Shown here: positions 46,408 to 55,151 of the stretch, in pieces | Position numbering within the stretch: the first letter of the stretch is position 1 | Layout: the number at the start of each line of letters is the position of its first letter | Assembly (NCBI RefSeq): GCF_000021685.1 | Contig: NC_011959.1 | Span: 1,906,200 to 1,970,199 of the forward strand | Length of the DNA stretch: 64,000 nt | Origin: Thermomicrobium roseum DSM 5159 | GTDB taxonomy: Bacteria > Chloroflexota > Chloroflexia > Thermomicrobiales > Thermomicrobiaceae | Reading direction: 5' to 3' | Program-made: the position numbers and the translations under genes | Notes under the pieces: generated by a model | Databases searched by the model: none | Seen by the model: the letters and a program-made list of their open reading frames with translations, nothing else | What the model was told of the DNA's origin: nothing

Positions 46408-47787
46408 TCACTGGCGCCAGAACTCGCGAGCCAGCCCCCGTCGGGCGAGTTCCCGCCGGAGTTCCAGCAGCGCGGTGTAGGTCGCCAGGACCCAGCCGCC
46501 ACTGCCGGGTGGAAGCGTTTCCACCCAGCGATCCAGCGCGGTCGCGACGCCAGCGAACTGGTGTGCTGGCGCGATCCCAGCGTAGGCGAGCCGGAGCGCC
46601 ATCTCTGCGCTGCGGATGCCTCCGGTACTGACTGGTGCGCTGAGTGCCTGCAAAGGTTCGAGATCGACGTCCCAGAGCCAGGAAACGTCTCGCCCATCCG
46701 CGTCCAGATCGTTGATCAGGATGAGGACCGGCTGCGGCTGGGCAGCACCGGCGATCAGGCGGATCGCCTCGTTGAAGCCGGTCGGATTCTTGACGAGCAG
46801 CAGGGTGACGGTTCGTCCCGCGAGTTCGACGCGCTCTTGTCGGCCAAAAGCTGCCGTCACTCCCGCGAGCCCCGCGGCGAGTTGCTCGGGTGCGAGCCCC
46901 AAAGCCAGACTCGCCGTGGCCGCCGCCAGCACGTTGTAGGCGTTGTACACGCCAGTGAGCTGGCTCTGGAGGACGAGTTCCCGCTCGTCGGACACCGCTT
47001 CGACCGCGAGTAGCCCGTGCTCCGTTCGCACACAGCGACCCGCAACAGTCAGTGGGGGACGAGCGAACGGACAAGCCGTACAGCGGTAGGCACCGAGATG
47101 GCCGAGAAAAACCTGCTCGTACGCGAGCGGAGCACCGCACCGCGGGCAAGAGCGCCAGTCGGCAGCATGCGGCAGGGCAGGCAGGGCGATGCGGGGGTCA
47201 GCGAGCCCGAACGTCCAGCGGCGATCCGCGAACCGCTCGGTCAGCGCAGCGAGGATCGGGTCATCAGCATCGACCACGAGGAGCGTCTCCAGTGGAAGCG
47301 AGTCCAGGGCGCGTTCCCAGACGCGGACGATCGTTTCCAGTTCACCGTACCGGTCGAGTTGGTCGCGGAACAGGTTGAGCAGGACGAGCAGGCGAGGACG
47401 CAGCGCCTGGGCGATCTCCGGAAGGGCGAACTCGTCGACCTCGAAGATGCCTAGGTCACGGTGGACCGTGCCTGACCAGTCGATCGTTTCCAGCAACGTG
47501 GCAGCGATGCCACGCGGCAGGTTGCTCCCCGACCGGTTGTGCACGATCGTCAAGCCGGCCGATTCGAGTGTTCCAGCCAGGAGCCGCGCAGTCGTCGTCT
47601 TGCCGTTGGTTCCCGCGATGAGGACTGCCCCCTGCGGAAGCGCGCGACCTGCCGTAGTCAGGAAATCCGGCGCGATGCGGAGTGCGAGCAATCCCGGAAG
47701 CGCCGTGCCACCGCCGAGCCGCAGGCGGCGAGTTGCCTGAACTGTCAGCCGACCGGCTGCGATGGCGAGCAGCGTCGAAACGTTCAT
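46408..47787 (-). CDS. murT: Lipid II isoglutaminyl synthase, Mur-ligase-type subunit MurT
   Basis: 459 residues. Mur ligase ATP-binding loop VLIAGTNGKTTTARLLAG, the LVLLNLFRDQLDRYGELE segment and VYNAYNVLAAATASLALGL are present. A four-Cys zinc ribbon lies in the middle (CPRCG and CTACP), which is the MurT-specific insertion. The C-terminal DUF1727 part has LILINDLDADGRDVSWLWDVD. MurT activates the alpha-carboxyl of D-Glu in lipid II with ATP, and GatD supplies ammonia. It lies 9 bases after mreC and 11 before gatD. The amidation affects crosslinking by PBPs; its presence in this envelope type is notable. Confidence 0.94.
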   Translation of the reverse strand: MNVSTLLAIAAGRLTVQATRRLRLGGGTALPGLLALRIAPDFLTTAGRALPQGAVLIAGTNGKTTTARLLAGTLESAGLTIVHNRSGSNLPRGIAATLLETIDWSGTVHRDLGIFEVDEFALPEIAQALRPRLLVLLNLFRDQLDRYGELETIVRVWERALDSLPLETLLVVDADDPILAALTERFADRRWTFGLADPRIALPALPHAADWRSCPRCGAPLAYEQVFLGHLGAYRCTACPFARPPLTVAGRCVRTEHGLLAVEAVSDERELVLQSQLTGVYNAYNVLAAATASLALGLAPEQLAAGLAGVTAAFGRQERVELAGRTVTLLLVKNPTGFNEAIRLIAGAAQPQPVLILINDLDADGRDVSWLWDVDLEPLQALSAPVSTGGIRSAEMALRLAYAGIAPAHQFAGVATALDRWVETLPPGSGGWVLATYTALLELRRELARRGLAREFWRQ

Positions 47788-47796
47788 GCCTCCAGT

Positions 47797-48615
47797 CTAC
47801 TGGGTCGCACTGCTCACCAGCACGCTGGCTGTGCGGAGCGATGGGATATCGACGAGCGGTCGGACGGTCAAGCGCAGCTCGTCGTCAGCGACCTGGCGCG
47901 AGCCGCCGATCACCACACCGATGACGAGACCTGGCGGAATGCCGGCGGTGCGTCCCGACGTGACGACGAGTTCGCCGTTTCGATACGGCGTGTCCGGAGG
48001 AAGGTGCCGGAGAATCAGCAAACCGCTTCCTCGCCAGCCCTGGCCATAGACGATCCCTTCGGCGCCCGATTCCGAGAGTTGCGCGCCGAGCTGGATGGAG
48101 GGGTCGGTCACCGCGGTCACCTGGGAGCGGTCAGGCTCGACCCGTGTCACGATGCCCACGAGGACGTTGGGATCCAGCACTGCCATACCGATGCGGATTC
48201 CTGCCTCGCTGCCTCGATCGATGACGAAGACCCGTTGTGGTCGTTCCGGATCGAATCCGATGATGCGTGCCGGGACGAGCTGGAGTCCAGGATGCTCTTG
48301 CTGAAAACGCAACTGGGCGCGCAGCTGGTCGAGTTCCTGCTGCGCTTGTCGCAGGCGGGCGACCTCGGCGAGGAGCGCGTTTCGCTCCGCGCGCAAGCGC
48401 TCGACTTCCGCACGGAGTTCGCGCTCGGAGCTTGTGGCGGGAACAGGAAGGGACGCGAAGACTGGTGCGATGCCGCGCTGGACATCCGTGACCAGGCCGG
48501 TCAGCGGAGCGGTGATCCCGCCCAGTCGCTGCTGGCGGTCGAGAACCACGAGCACCGTGCTGGCCAGGAGGAGGATCACGATGAAGAGCGTCGTGCGCTT
48601 GAGCGTGAGCGGCAT
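47797..48615 (-). CDS. mreC: Rod shape-determining protein MreC
   Basis: 272 residues. One N-terminal membrane helix (TTLFIVILLLASTVLVVLD) is followed by a coiled coil (about residues 65-105, ERELRAEVERLRAERNALLAEVARLR in overlapping heptads) and the two-barrel periplasmic domain with ARIIGFDPERPQRVFVIDRG, GMAVLDPNVLVGIVTRV and GEGI-like turns. MreC links MreB and the PBPs outside the membrane. It is 12 bases after mreB and 9 before murT. Confidence 0.93.
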   Translation of the reverse strand: MPLTLKRTTLFIVILLLASTVLVVLDRQQRLGGITAPLTGLVTDVQRGIAPVFASLPVPATSSERELRAEVERLRAERNALLAEVARLRQAQQELDQLRAQLRFQQEHPGLQLVPARIIGFDPERPQRVFVIDRGSEAGIRIGMAVLDPNVLVGIVTRVEPDRSQVTAVTDPSIQLGAQLSESGAEGIVYGQGWRGSGLLILRHLPPDTPYRNGELVVTSGRTAGIPPGLVIGVVIGGSRQVADDELRLTVRPLVDIPSLRTASVLVSSATQ

Positions 48616-48627
48616 GCCTCATCCGTG

Positions 48628-49704
48628 TCAGGTCGTCGAGCTCGAAGCAGCCGGTACGCGTCGTTGTTGCGTCCCTTGCAGAGCGCGCTGGTAGAGGTGG
48701 AGCGCTTCCGCGACGCGGCCCGTGCCGCGAGCGACACAGGTCAGCGGGTCGTCGGCGAGGTAGACCGGGATCCGGAGTTCAGCCTGGAGACGCTTGTCCA
48801 GGCCCATGAGGAGTGCCCCGCCGCCCGCGAGCACGATCCCTCGCTCCATGATGTCAGCCAATAGTTCCGGTGGCGTCTCTTCGACGCAGGAGCGGACCGC
48901 CTCGATGATCTGGTTGACTGGTCCGGCGATCGCTTCGCGGATCTCGACCGAACTCACTTCGACCGCTTTGGGCAGGCCAGTGAGCACGTCCCGCCCCCGC
49001 AAGACGACCCGCCGTTCTTCTTCGAGCGGGTAGGCGGAGCCGGCGGCGATCTTGGCGTTCTCGGCGGTCCGCTCACCGATGATCAGGTTATGGTCACGTC
49101 GTGCCCACTGGACGATCGCCTCGTCGATCTCGTCTCCTGCCACGCGGATGGAGCGATTGACGACGATGCCACCCAGCGAGATGACCGCGACCTCGGTCGT
49201 CCCACCGCCGATATCGACGATCATGCTGCCGACCGGCTCGTTGATGGGAAGACCGGCGCCGATGGCAGCCGCCATCGGCTCCTCGATCGTGTACGCCTCC
49301 CGAGCGCCGGCACTGAGTGCGGCATCCTTGGCAGCACGCTTTTCCACTTCGGTGACGCCGGAGGGGATACCGATGACGACTCGTGGATGGGGAGTCAGGA
49401 GTTGCTGCGCGTGGACCTTCCGGATGAAATAGTGCAGCATGATCTCCACGGTATCGAAGTCGGCGATGACTCCGTCCTTGAGCGGACGGACGGCGACGAT
49501 CGTATCCGGTGTTTTGCCGACCATCGCCTTGGCTTCGACGCCGACAGCCAGTACCCGCCGCGTCTTCTTATCGACCGCGACAACGGATGGCTCGGAGATG
49601 ACGATACCCTTGCCGCGCACGTAGACGAGCGTGTTCGCCGTGCCCAGGTCGATACCGAGGTCGCGGCTGAACAACCCGAACAGTGCGCTGAGTGGTCGAA
49701 TCAT
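48628..49704 (-). CDS. mreB: Rod shape-determining actin homologue MreB
   Basis: 358 residues from ATG 49704 (GAGGAAGGG upstream); the frame runs 29 codons further upstream without conservation. Actin-fold phosphate loops: DLGIDLGTANTLVYV and VDIGGGTTEVAVISLGG. The adenosine site reads IVLAGGGALLMGLDKRL. Other landmarks are PSVVAVDKKTRRVLAVG, RPLKDGVIADFD and IPSGVTEVEKRAAKDA. MreB filaments organise side-wall synthesis. The C-terminus carries a short Arg/Ser/Thr extension (QQRRVPAASSSTT). It lies 25 bases after the LysM-M23 peptidase gene and 12 before mreC. Confidence 0.97.
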   Translation of the reverse strand: MIRPLSALFGLFSRDLGIDLGTANTLVYVRGKGIVISEPSVVAVDKKTRRVLAVGVEAKAMVGKTPDTIVAVRPLKDGVIADFDTVEIMLHYFIRKVHAQQLLTPHPRVVIGIPSGVTEVEKRAAKDAALSAGAREAYTIEEPMAAAIGAGLPINEPVGSMIVDIGGGTTEVAVISLGGIVVNRSIRVAGDEIDEAIVQWARRDHNLIIGERTAENAKIAAGSAYPLEEERRVVLRGRDVLTGLPKAVEVSSVEIREAIAGPVNQIIEAVRSCVEETPPELLADIMERGIVLAGGGALLMGLDKRLQAELRIPVYLADDPLTCVARGTGRVAEALHLYQRALQGTQQRRVPAASSSTT

Positions 49705-49729
49705 GGTCGTGCCCTTCCTCTCACCGGCC

Positions 49730-51358
49730 TCATCCCAGGTAGAGCGCCGGGTCCTGGTAGACGCCGTTGTACATGATGATGAAGTGGACATGCGGGCCGG
49801 TCGAGTAGCCGGTGCTCCCCATCGGGCCGATGTACTGTCCCTGGTTGACCCACTGTCCGACCTGCACTGGTGGTGGTTCGGCCATGTGCCCGTACCAGGT
49901 CACGAAGCCGTTTCCGTGATCGATCGCAACGGCGTACCCGAGCCCGTAGTTGTTCCACCCGCTGAAAATGACCGTTCCGCTGTCAGCCGCCACGATCGGT
50001 GTGTACATGTTGTTGGCGATGTCCCACCCGTTATGCCGGGCATGGAAGTACTGCGTGATGACCCCGGTCGTCGGCCAGATGAAGGAGCCACGGGGTGCTT
50101 GGCGCTGAGCGGGTGGATTGCTCGGCGCTGATGCCCGTGGGGCGGGAGGCGGCGGTGGTGGCGGCGGTGGCGGGGGTGGCTCACCGCCCGGGATCATCAC
50201 GAGCTGGCCGACGCGCAGGACGCCGTTCGGCCCGATCCCGTTCATAGGGTAGTTGCGGATCGCGTCCGGCTCGACTCCCCAGTACTTGGCCAAGGATTCG
50301 ATCGTGTCGCCTTCCTTGACTTTGACCATGACGCCATCGGTCGGCAAGATCGCCAGCTGCTGGCCGGGATAGATCAGTTCAGGATCAGGCAAGGAGTTCG
50401 CCCAGGTGATCGTCTGCACCTTGAGGCCGAAGCGCTGGGCGATCTTCCAGAGCGTATCCCCTTCCTGGACGGTGTACATGACCACGCGGTCGCGTTGGGG
50501 CATCTTGCCACCCGGTACCATGATCAGGCGATTCGGCACCAGATCGGTGTCACGCTGCACGCCGTTGGGCTCGTAGCCGGTGATCGCGTCGGGTTGCACA
50601 CCGTAGCGTGCCGCGATCGCCTCGATCGTGTCGCCCTCGCGCACCAGGTGCAGCATGCCATCGACTGGTGGAACGCGGAGCTGCAGCCCAGCCGGTAACG
50701 GTGCTCCAGGATCGAGGAGATTGTTCGCCCAGAGCAGCGTCTCGATGCTCCGGCCAGTCGCTCGCGCCACATCGTAGATCGTTTCTCCCGCTGCCGTCAC
50801 ATAGGTATCGAGCACGAGGACATCTGGCTTGACAGCGAGCCCGCCCGTCGCCAGATAACCGATGCGCGGATCGCTCACCGTCAGATCGGGAACGCTCGCG
50901 ACCGGTTGGCCCTGCGCGCCGGGCAGGACGTCCTGGATCACCGTGATCTGGTCGGTTCCAGCTGCGACACGGATCGGCACGGGGCGTCGCCAGAATCCTC
51001 CGCCGATCGCAACTGTGGCGACGCAGACGACGACCGCGAGATGGAGGCACCAGCGTCCGATCGTGCGAGTCGTCCACCGGCGCTGGAGCCGCTGCTCCGT
51101 TCGTTTCGGTGCATGCAGGAGAGGTCGTGGCGGTTTAGGAGGGGCGACGACGGTGCCGTTCGCACTGCCCGCGAACACACCATTGCTACGAGCAGCGAGC
51201 CGCTCGTGCACTGCGTCGGTCGATTCGATCGCGGGGTACCCGTTCCGATGCCCATTCGCTGGTTCGCGCGCGGCGTCCAGCTCAGGCGTCCAGCCGAAGC
51301 GCACCTCTCGGGTGGCGGACGGCTCACGATACTCCTCGCTCGGCGGGTTGGTCGGCAT
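49730..51358 (-). CDS. Membrane-anchored LysM-M23 peptidoglycan endopeptidase
   Basis: 542 residues. Cytosolic N-terminus of about 100 residues with no recognised domain, then one membrane helix (LHLAVVVCVATVAIGGG). Three clear LysM domains (YTVQEGDTLWKIAQRFG, HLVREGDTIEAIAARYG, VKVKEGDTIESLAKYWG) and one weaker unit (YVTAAGETIYDVARATG) follow. A run of 12 prolines leads to the peptidase M23 domain: His and Asp in ARHNGWDIAN, then GHMAEPPPV and GPHVHF. M23 enzymes cut peptide crosslinks, or act as inactive activators of amidases when metal residues are lost; here they are intact. It is the first gene before mreB with a good promoter upstream. The stop is 25 bases from mreB. Confidence 0.93.
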   Translation of the reverse strand: MPTNPPSEEYREPSATREVRFGWTPELDAAREPANGHRNGYPAIESTDAVHERLAARSNGVFAGSANGTVVAPPKPPRPLLHAPKRTEQRLQRRWTTRTIGRWCLHLAVVVCVATVAIGGGFWRRPVPIRVAAGTDQITVIQDVLPGAQGQPVASVPDLTVSDPRIGYLATGGLAVKPDVLVLDTYVTAAGETIYDVARATGRSIETLLWANNLLDPGAPLPAGLQLRVPPVDGMLHLVREGDTIEAIAARYGVQPDAITGYEPNGVQRDTDLVPNRLIMVPGGKMPQRDRVVMYTVQEGDTLWKIAQRFGLKVQTITWANSLPDPELIYPGQQLAILPTDGVMVKVKEGDTIESLAKYWGVEPDAIRNYPMNGIGPNGVLRVGQLVMIPGGEPPPPPPPPPPPPAPRASAPSNPPAQRQAPRGSFIWPTTGVITQYFHARHNGWDIANNMYTPIVAADSGTVIFSGWNNYGLGYAVAIDHGNGFVTWYGHMAEPPPVQVGQWVNQGQYIGPMGSTGYSTGPHVHFIIMYNGVYQDPALYLG

Positions 51359-51445
51359 CGTCCCTATCCGGCTTCCCTTCCCTCAGCGGCTCGTCGATTC
51401 GCTCGTCGTGATGCCGAACTCGCCGATTACCCGATCCTCACGCGC

Positions 51446-51474
51446 AGGATAACATGTCCGGTGGCATCCGTCAA
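51446..51474 (-). promoter_or_regulatory. Sigma70-type promoter for the LysM-M23/mreB/mreC/murT/gatD operon
   Basis: Minus-strand TTGACG (51474-51469), 17-base spacer, TATCCT (51451-51446), about 90 bases upstream of the LysM-M23 start codon. No other good promoter was seen between the five genes, whose gaps are 9 to 25 bases. Confidence 0.55.
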
Positions 51475-51532
51475 ATCCAGGGCGGCAATTTCGGCGGTTT
51501 TCTGCCTCACCGGAAAGTCCCGCATTCCCGCC

Positions 51533-51561
51533 TTCACGGATCGTTCACTGTACGGTACGAT
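51533..51561 (+). promoter_or_regulatory. Possible promoter for the diacylglycerol-kinase family gene
   Basis: TTCACG (51533-51538), 17-base spacer, TACGAT (51556-51561), ending 31 bases upstream of the ATG. Both hexamers match four of six consensus bases. It is divergent from the stronger minus-strand promoter 60 bases away. Confidence 0.35.
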
Positions 51562-51592
51562 GGCAGAAGACAGTGGATGAGGGCGCTCAGTG

Positions 51593-52588
51593 ATGGAAGA
51601 GACCCGAACCAGAACAGCGCAGGGGCTGACGACTCTGCCGACCGAAACCGTGCATGCCATCGTGAATCCGGTGGCAGGAAGCGGTCGTCCGGCTCGTGCC
51701 TGGCCGGCAGTGCGTCGTCGCCTGGAGTCGCTCGGCCTGCGCGTGGAGGAAGTGCACACGACCGAGCCGGGGGCGGGGATCGCTCTGGCTCGGCAACTGG
51801 TCGAACGTGGCGCCCGAGAACTCCTGGTCATCGGTGGCGATGGCACAGTGAACGAGGTCGTCAATGGCTGTGTGGATGCGCAGGGACAACCGATCGGCCC
51901 GGTGACGATCACCATCGTGCCGTGCGGGACGGGGCGCGATTTTCCACGGCTCTTCGGTATCGTTCGCCCGGAACAGGCGGTCGATCTCCTGCGCTACGGG
52001 CAGCGCTGCCGCGTCGATATCGGCGCGATCCGCTTTCGCGCCTGCGATGGCTCCTCCCGTCAGCGCTACTTCGTCAACATGGCGGATATCGGGCTCGGGG
52101 CGGAGACCGCGGCCTGGGTGAGCCAATCGACCAAGCAACTCGGTGGGTTCCTCGCTTATCTGGTCGGCGCGATGCGGACGATTCTCCGTCATCGACCGGC
52201 CGAACTCACGATCGAGATCGAGGGCACGACAGTGTTTCGCGGCCCAGCGCTCATGGTCGCGCTGGCCAACGGCCGCTTTCATGCCGGTGGCATGCGGATC
52301 GCACCGATGGCGTCGGTGACGGACGGGAAGCTGGAAGTCTTCGCCTTGCGTCACGTCTCGCGATTCGCCCTGCTCGGTTCCCTGCTTCCGGCGGTCTATC
52401 GAGGGACGCACCTTGGTCATCCAGCCGTCGAGCATTGGACCGCTCGTCGAGTCGCGGTGCGCAGTGTCGAGCCTGTGCGGATCGAAACGGATGGTGAGGT
52501 GGTGGGGACGACAGATATCGAGGCGTGGGTCGCCCCCAAGGCGTTGTCTCTTCGCGTGCCGCGTGGCGCCTGCGACGGTTCTGCTTGA
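51593..52588 (+). CDS. Diacylglycerol kinase family lipid kinase (YegS/DgkB-like)
   Basis: 331 residues from ATG 51593 (GTG three bases upstream is an alternative). Catalytic-domain motifs: AIVNPVAGSGRPARAW, LLVIGGDGTVNEVVNGC (GGDGT nucleotide loop) and TIVPCGTGRDFPRLFG. The C-terminal half has VNMADIGLGAET and DGKLEVFALRHVSRF. The family phosphorylates diacylglycerol or related lipids (YegS-like) at the membrane. The nearest partners are the LysM-M23 operon (divergent) and the downstream aldolase, whose promoter overlaps the stop of this gene. Confidence 0.92.
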   Translation: MEETRTRTAQGLTTLPTETVHAIVNPVAGSGRPARAWPAVRRRLESLGLRVEEVHTTEPGAGIALARQLVERGARELLVIGGDGTVNEVVNGCVDAQGQPIGPVTITIVPCGTGRDFPRLFGIVRPEQAVDLLRYGQRCRVDIGAIRFRACDGSSRQRYFVNMADIGLGAETAAWVSQSTKQLGGFLAYLVGAMRTILRHRPAELTIEIEGTTVFRGPALMVALANGRFHAGGMRIAPMASVTDGKLEVFALRHVSRFALLGSLLPAVYRGTHLGHPAVEHWTARRVAVRSVEPVRIETDGEVVGTTDIEAWVAPKALSLRVPRGACDGSA

Positions 52589-52614
52589 CCCCGCGATAAC
52601 TCCTCTGCCACAAT
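52585..52614 (+). promoter_or_regulatory. Likely promoter for the class II aldolase gene
   Basis: TTGACC (52585-52590), 18-base spacer, CACAAT (52609-52614), 55 bases upstream of ATG 52669. The -35 hexamer overlaps the stop codon of the preceding kinase gene. Confidence 0.45.
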
Positions 52615-52668
52615 CGGGCGATGGGGTATGGCCCGACACGAGAACAGTCGAGGAGAACGACGCGAACG

Positions 52669-53835
52669 ATGACGACAGAGCAAAAGATGTACAACCAGGT
52701 CGAGGCGCTCGCCGAGGCATTGCGTCTTCTTTCCGAAGAGCCGGAAAGCGGCACGTTTACCATCTATGGGGAACCGCCAACTCCGCGCCTGCGCTGGTTT
52801 GTCGAGGGTCTGCGGCAGGAACTGGAGCGGCACGGTCACATCTACCATGAGCAGCCGATTCCCGATATCCGGCTCGTGCTCAGCGTCTTCCAGCATGATC
52901 GGCCGCGCCGTTATCGCCGCAAAGCGCAGGCGACGTTCGTCGTCGGCATTACCGAGCTCCCGGAGCGTCCGGCGGACGTCCTGAGCGCTTGCTATCCCTT
53001 CCTGCTCTATGCGCTCGCGAACCTCGTGCTCATCTTGGTTCCGGGGCCGGAAGGACCAGAGGCGCATTTCGTCACCCTGGAGCGCGGTCATTACGGTATC
53101 CCCTATCAAGAAGGCGAGGACGCTCAGTTTTTCGCGACGATCTACGAGCGCTTGCATCCCCTGGCGGCATCGCATCTCGTCATCAACAACGTGTTCCGCA
53201 CCGACCTCGAGCCGGAACTCTGGAACGGTGACGAGATCACGGAGCAGATCTCGCGGGCCGGGAAGCGACTGGAAGCGATGAACCTGCTCCCCGCACCGTT
53301 TCCCGTTCACGAACTCCTGAGCGAGGATGACTTGCGGCACGTCAAGCGCCTGTACGGCCTCGGCGGGCTGAGCTACGGCAACTTGAGCGCCCGCAAGGAT
53401 CGGCACCGCTTCTGGATGAGTGCCAGTGGCGTGAACAAGGCGCAGCTCGAGGTCATCGGCCGGGACATCCTGCTGGTCAGCGGGTTCGATCCCACTATTC
53501 CTGCCATCGTGTTGAGCGTCCCGCCCAACGTCGAACCGCGTCGGGTTTCGGTCGATGCGATCGAGCACTGGATGATCTACCAGCAACATCCGGACATCGG
53601 TGCGATCGTCCATGTCCATGCCTGGATGGATGGTATCCGCTCGACCGAGATCAATTACCCGTGCGGGACGCTGGAGCTGGCACTGGCGGTCTCCAACGTG
53701 CTCGCCCAGGAGCCTGATCCGACGCGAGCGGTGATCGGCCTCAAGAATCACGGGGTGACGATCACCGGGCGGAGCATGGACGAGATCCTGGAGCGCATCG
53801 ATGGGAAGCTGATCCCGCAAGTCCCGATGGCCTGA
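52669..53835 (+). CDS. Class II aldolase/adducin family protein with extra N-terminal domain
   Basis: 388 residues from ATG 52669 (AGGAGA about 12 bases upstream). The C-terminal half (about 205-388) is a class II aldolase/adducin fold: GLSYGNLSARKDRHRFWM, SASGVNKAQLEVIG, IVHVHAWMDG (metal HxH) and VIGLKNHGVTITGRSM (third His). A zinc-dependent retro-aldol or epimerase activity on a sugar phosphate would be typical. The N-terminal 200 residues (YHEQPIPDIRLVLSVFQHD, QATFVVGITELPERPADVL) are not part of that fold and I do not recognise them; this may be a regulatory or binding domain. It lies convergent to the sugar-acid cluster and could supply the aldol cleavage there. Confidence 0.82.
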   Translation: MTTEQKMYNQVEALAEALRLLSEEPESGTFTIYGEPPTPRLRWFVEGLRQELERHGHIYHEQPIPDIRLVLSVFQHDRPRRYRRKAQATFVVGITELPERPADVLSACYPFLLYALANLVLILVPGPEGPEAHFVTLERGHYGIPYQEGEDAQFFATIYERLHPLAASHLVINNVFRTDLEPELWNGDEITEQISRAGKRLEAMNLLPAPFPVHELLSEDDLRHVKRLYGLGGLSYGNLSARKDRHRFWMSASGVNKAQLEVIGRDILLVSGFDPTIPAIVLSVPPNVEPRRVSVDAIEHWMIYQQHPDIGAIVHVHAWMDGIRSTEINYPCGTLELALAVSNVLAQEPDPTRAVIGLKNHGVTITGRSMDEILERIDGKLIPQVPMA

Positions 53836-53899
53836 TCGCAGCGAGCGTAACCTACTGGGGATGTCGTCTCGGTTCGGTTGCGCTCGAGCGGTGATCCCC

Positions 53900-55141
53900 T
53901 CAGACTCGGTTGCCGCCGGAAAAGGCGAAGACGGCCTTGATGACGCCGTTCGCCCCTTTGCCAGTCACCGTCGCCAGCGCTTCCTGGTACTCGGCGAGTG
54001 CGAAGCGATGGGTGACGAGCCAGCCCAACTCGACGCGACGCTCGGCCATCAGCCGCACTCCATGGGCGATGCTCGAGGCACGGATGCCGTCCAGTTCTTC
54101 CTCCGCATAGGCCATCGACCCACGGATCTCGACCTCGCGCAGCCAGATCGGCGTCCAGTCCACGTTGCGTGGGTCGCTGGCCAGACCGACGAGGACCACG
54201 CGCCCGCCAGCCCGCGTGAGCGTGAGCGCGTCGTGGACGGACCGACTGGAACCCACACAGTCGAATACCTGGTCGACCCCACCCTGGACCAACCAGCGAC
54301 CGAAGCGTGCACGCAGGACACGCGCACCCGTGAGGCGCGCGATCTCGCGATAGAGCGCCGGGCCTGTCCGCCCCAGGAGAACGAGATCGGCTCCGAGTCG
54401 CTCGGCAGCTCGGGCTTGGAACGGATACTTTGCCGTCACCAGGATGCGGGCTTGCGATCCGATCGCCCGCAGTGCGGCGACCGTCAGGAGTCCGATGATG
54501 CCAGCACCGAGGACGAGAACGGTCGCTGTGTCGGGAGGTCGGTTTTGGAGCACTGCATGGAGCGCGACACCGAACGGCTCGGCCAACACGGCTTCCTCGT
54601 CTGTCAGCTGGTCAGGGATCGGGATCAGCTGTGCTCGGTGAGCGACGAAACTGGCGCTCCAGCCTCCACCCGTGTCGCGGCAGAAGCCGATCATGATACC
54701 GGGCGCGATCGTGCCTTCGCGGAAGCGGAGACAGCGGTTCGGGAGACCACGCGCGCACTCGCTACATGGTTCCCGAAAACCGCGTGCGGCACACGCGAGC
54801 AGCGGGTTGACCGTGACGCGTTGCCCGACCCGAAAGCCATCCACTGCTGAGCCGAGCTCGCTGATCTGTCCGGTTACCTCATGGCCGAGCGTGAAAGGGA
54901 AAGAGACCAGCGGCGAGGTGGTCGGGCTGGCGTGCAGGGTGATCAGTCCGACGTCGCTTCCACAGATCCCACTGTAGCGCGTGGTGATCCTGACCCATTC
55001 TGGTGTCGGCAGGCGGGGCTCGGGGACGTCGCGTAACTGGAGAAGCCCGAGGCCGTTCCAGTACGCCGCAGGTTGCCAGCGACCGACCGCCTTGGCCAAG
55101 AGATAGCGCGGTACACTCTCCACGATCTGGAGCGCGAGCAT
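53900..55141 (-). CDS. Zinc-type medium-chain dehydrogenase
   Basis: 413 residues from ATG 55141 (AAGGGAGG upstream). MDR-family landmarks: GICGSDVGLITLHASP (first zinc Cys), FTLGHEVTGQISELG (GHE), a structural-zinc-like CxxCxxxxxxxC set in CSECARGLPNRC, then AEPFGVALHAVL and the nucleotide loop VLVLGAGIIGLLTVAAL. Substrate-binding DQVFDCVGSSRS and GGRVVLVGLASD follow. It probably oxidises a polyol or sugar-type alcohol with NAD(P). It is last in a minus-strand row (dehydratase, RraA-like, amidohydrolase, this gene), 10 bases after the amidohydrolase. Confidence 0.88.
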   Translation of the reverse strand: MLALQIVESVPRYLLAKAVGRWQPAAYWNGLGLLQLRDVPEPRLPTPEWVRITTRYSGICGSDVGLITLHASPTTSPLVSFPFTLGHEVTGQISELGSAVDGFRVGQRVTVNPLLACAARGFREPCSECARGLPNRCLRFREGTIAPGIMIGFCRDTGGGWSASFVAHRAQLIPIPDQLTDEEAVLAEPFGVALHAVLQNRPPDTATVLVLGAGIIGLLTVAALRAIGSQARILVTAKYPFQARAAERLGADLVLLGRTGPALYREIARLTGARVLRARFGRWLVQGGVDQVFDCVGSSRSVHDALTLTRAGGRVVLVGLASDPRNVDWTPIWLREVEIRGSMAYAEEELDGIRASSIAHGVRLMAERRVELGWLVTHRFALAEYQEALATVTGKGANGVIKAVFAFSGGNRV

Positions 55142-55151
55142 CGATCCTCCC

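Noticed and set aside
50137..50185. CCG/CCA codon run as a simple-sequence repeat or CRISPR-like array
   Set aside because: It encodes the Pro-rich linker (12 prolines) between LysM and M23 domains; codons vary and no spacer structure exists.
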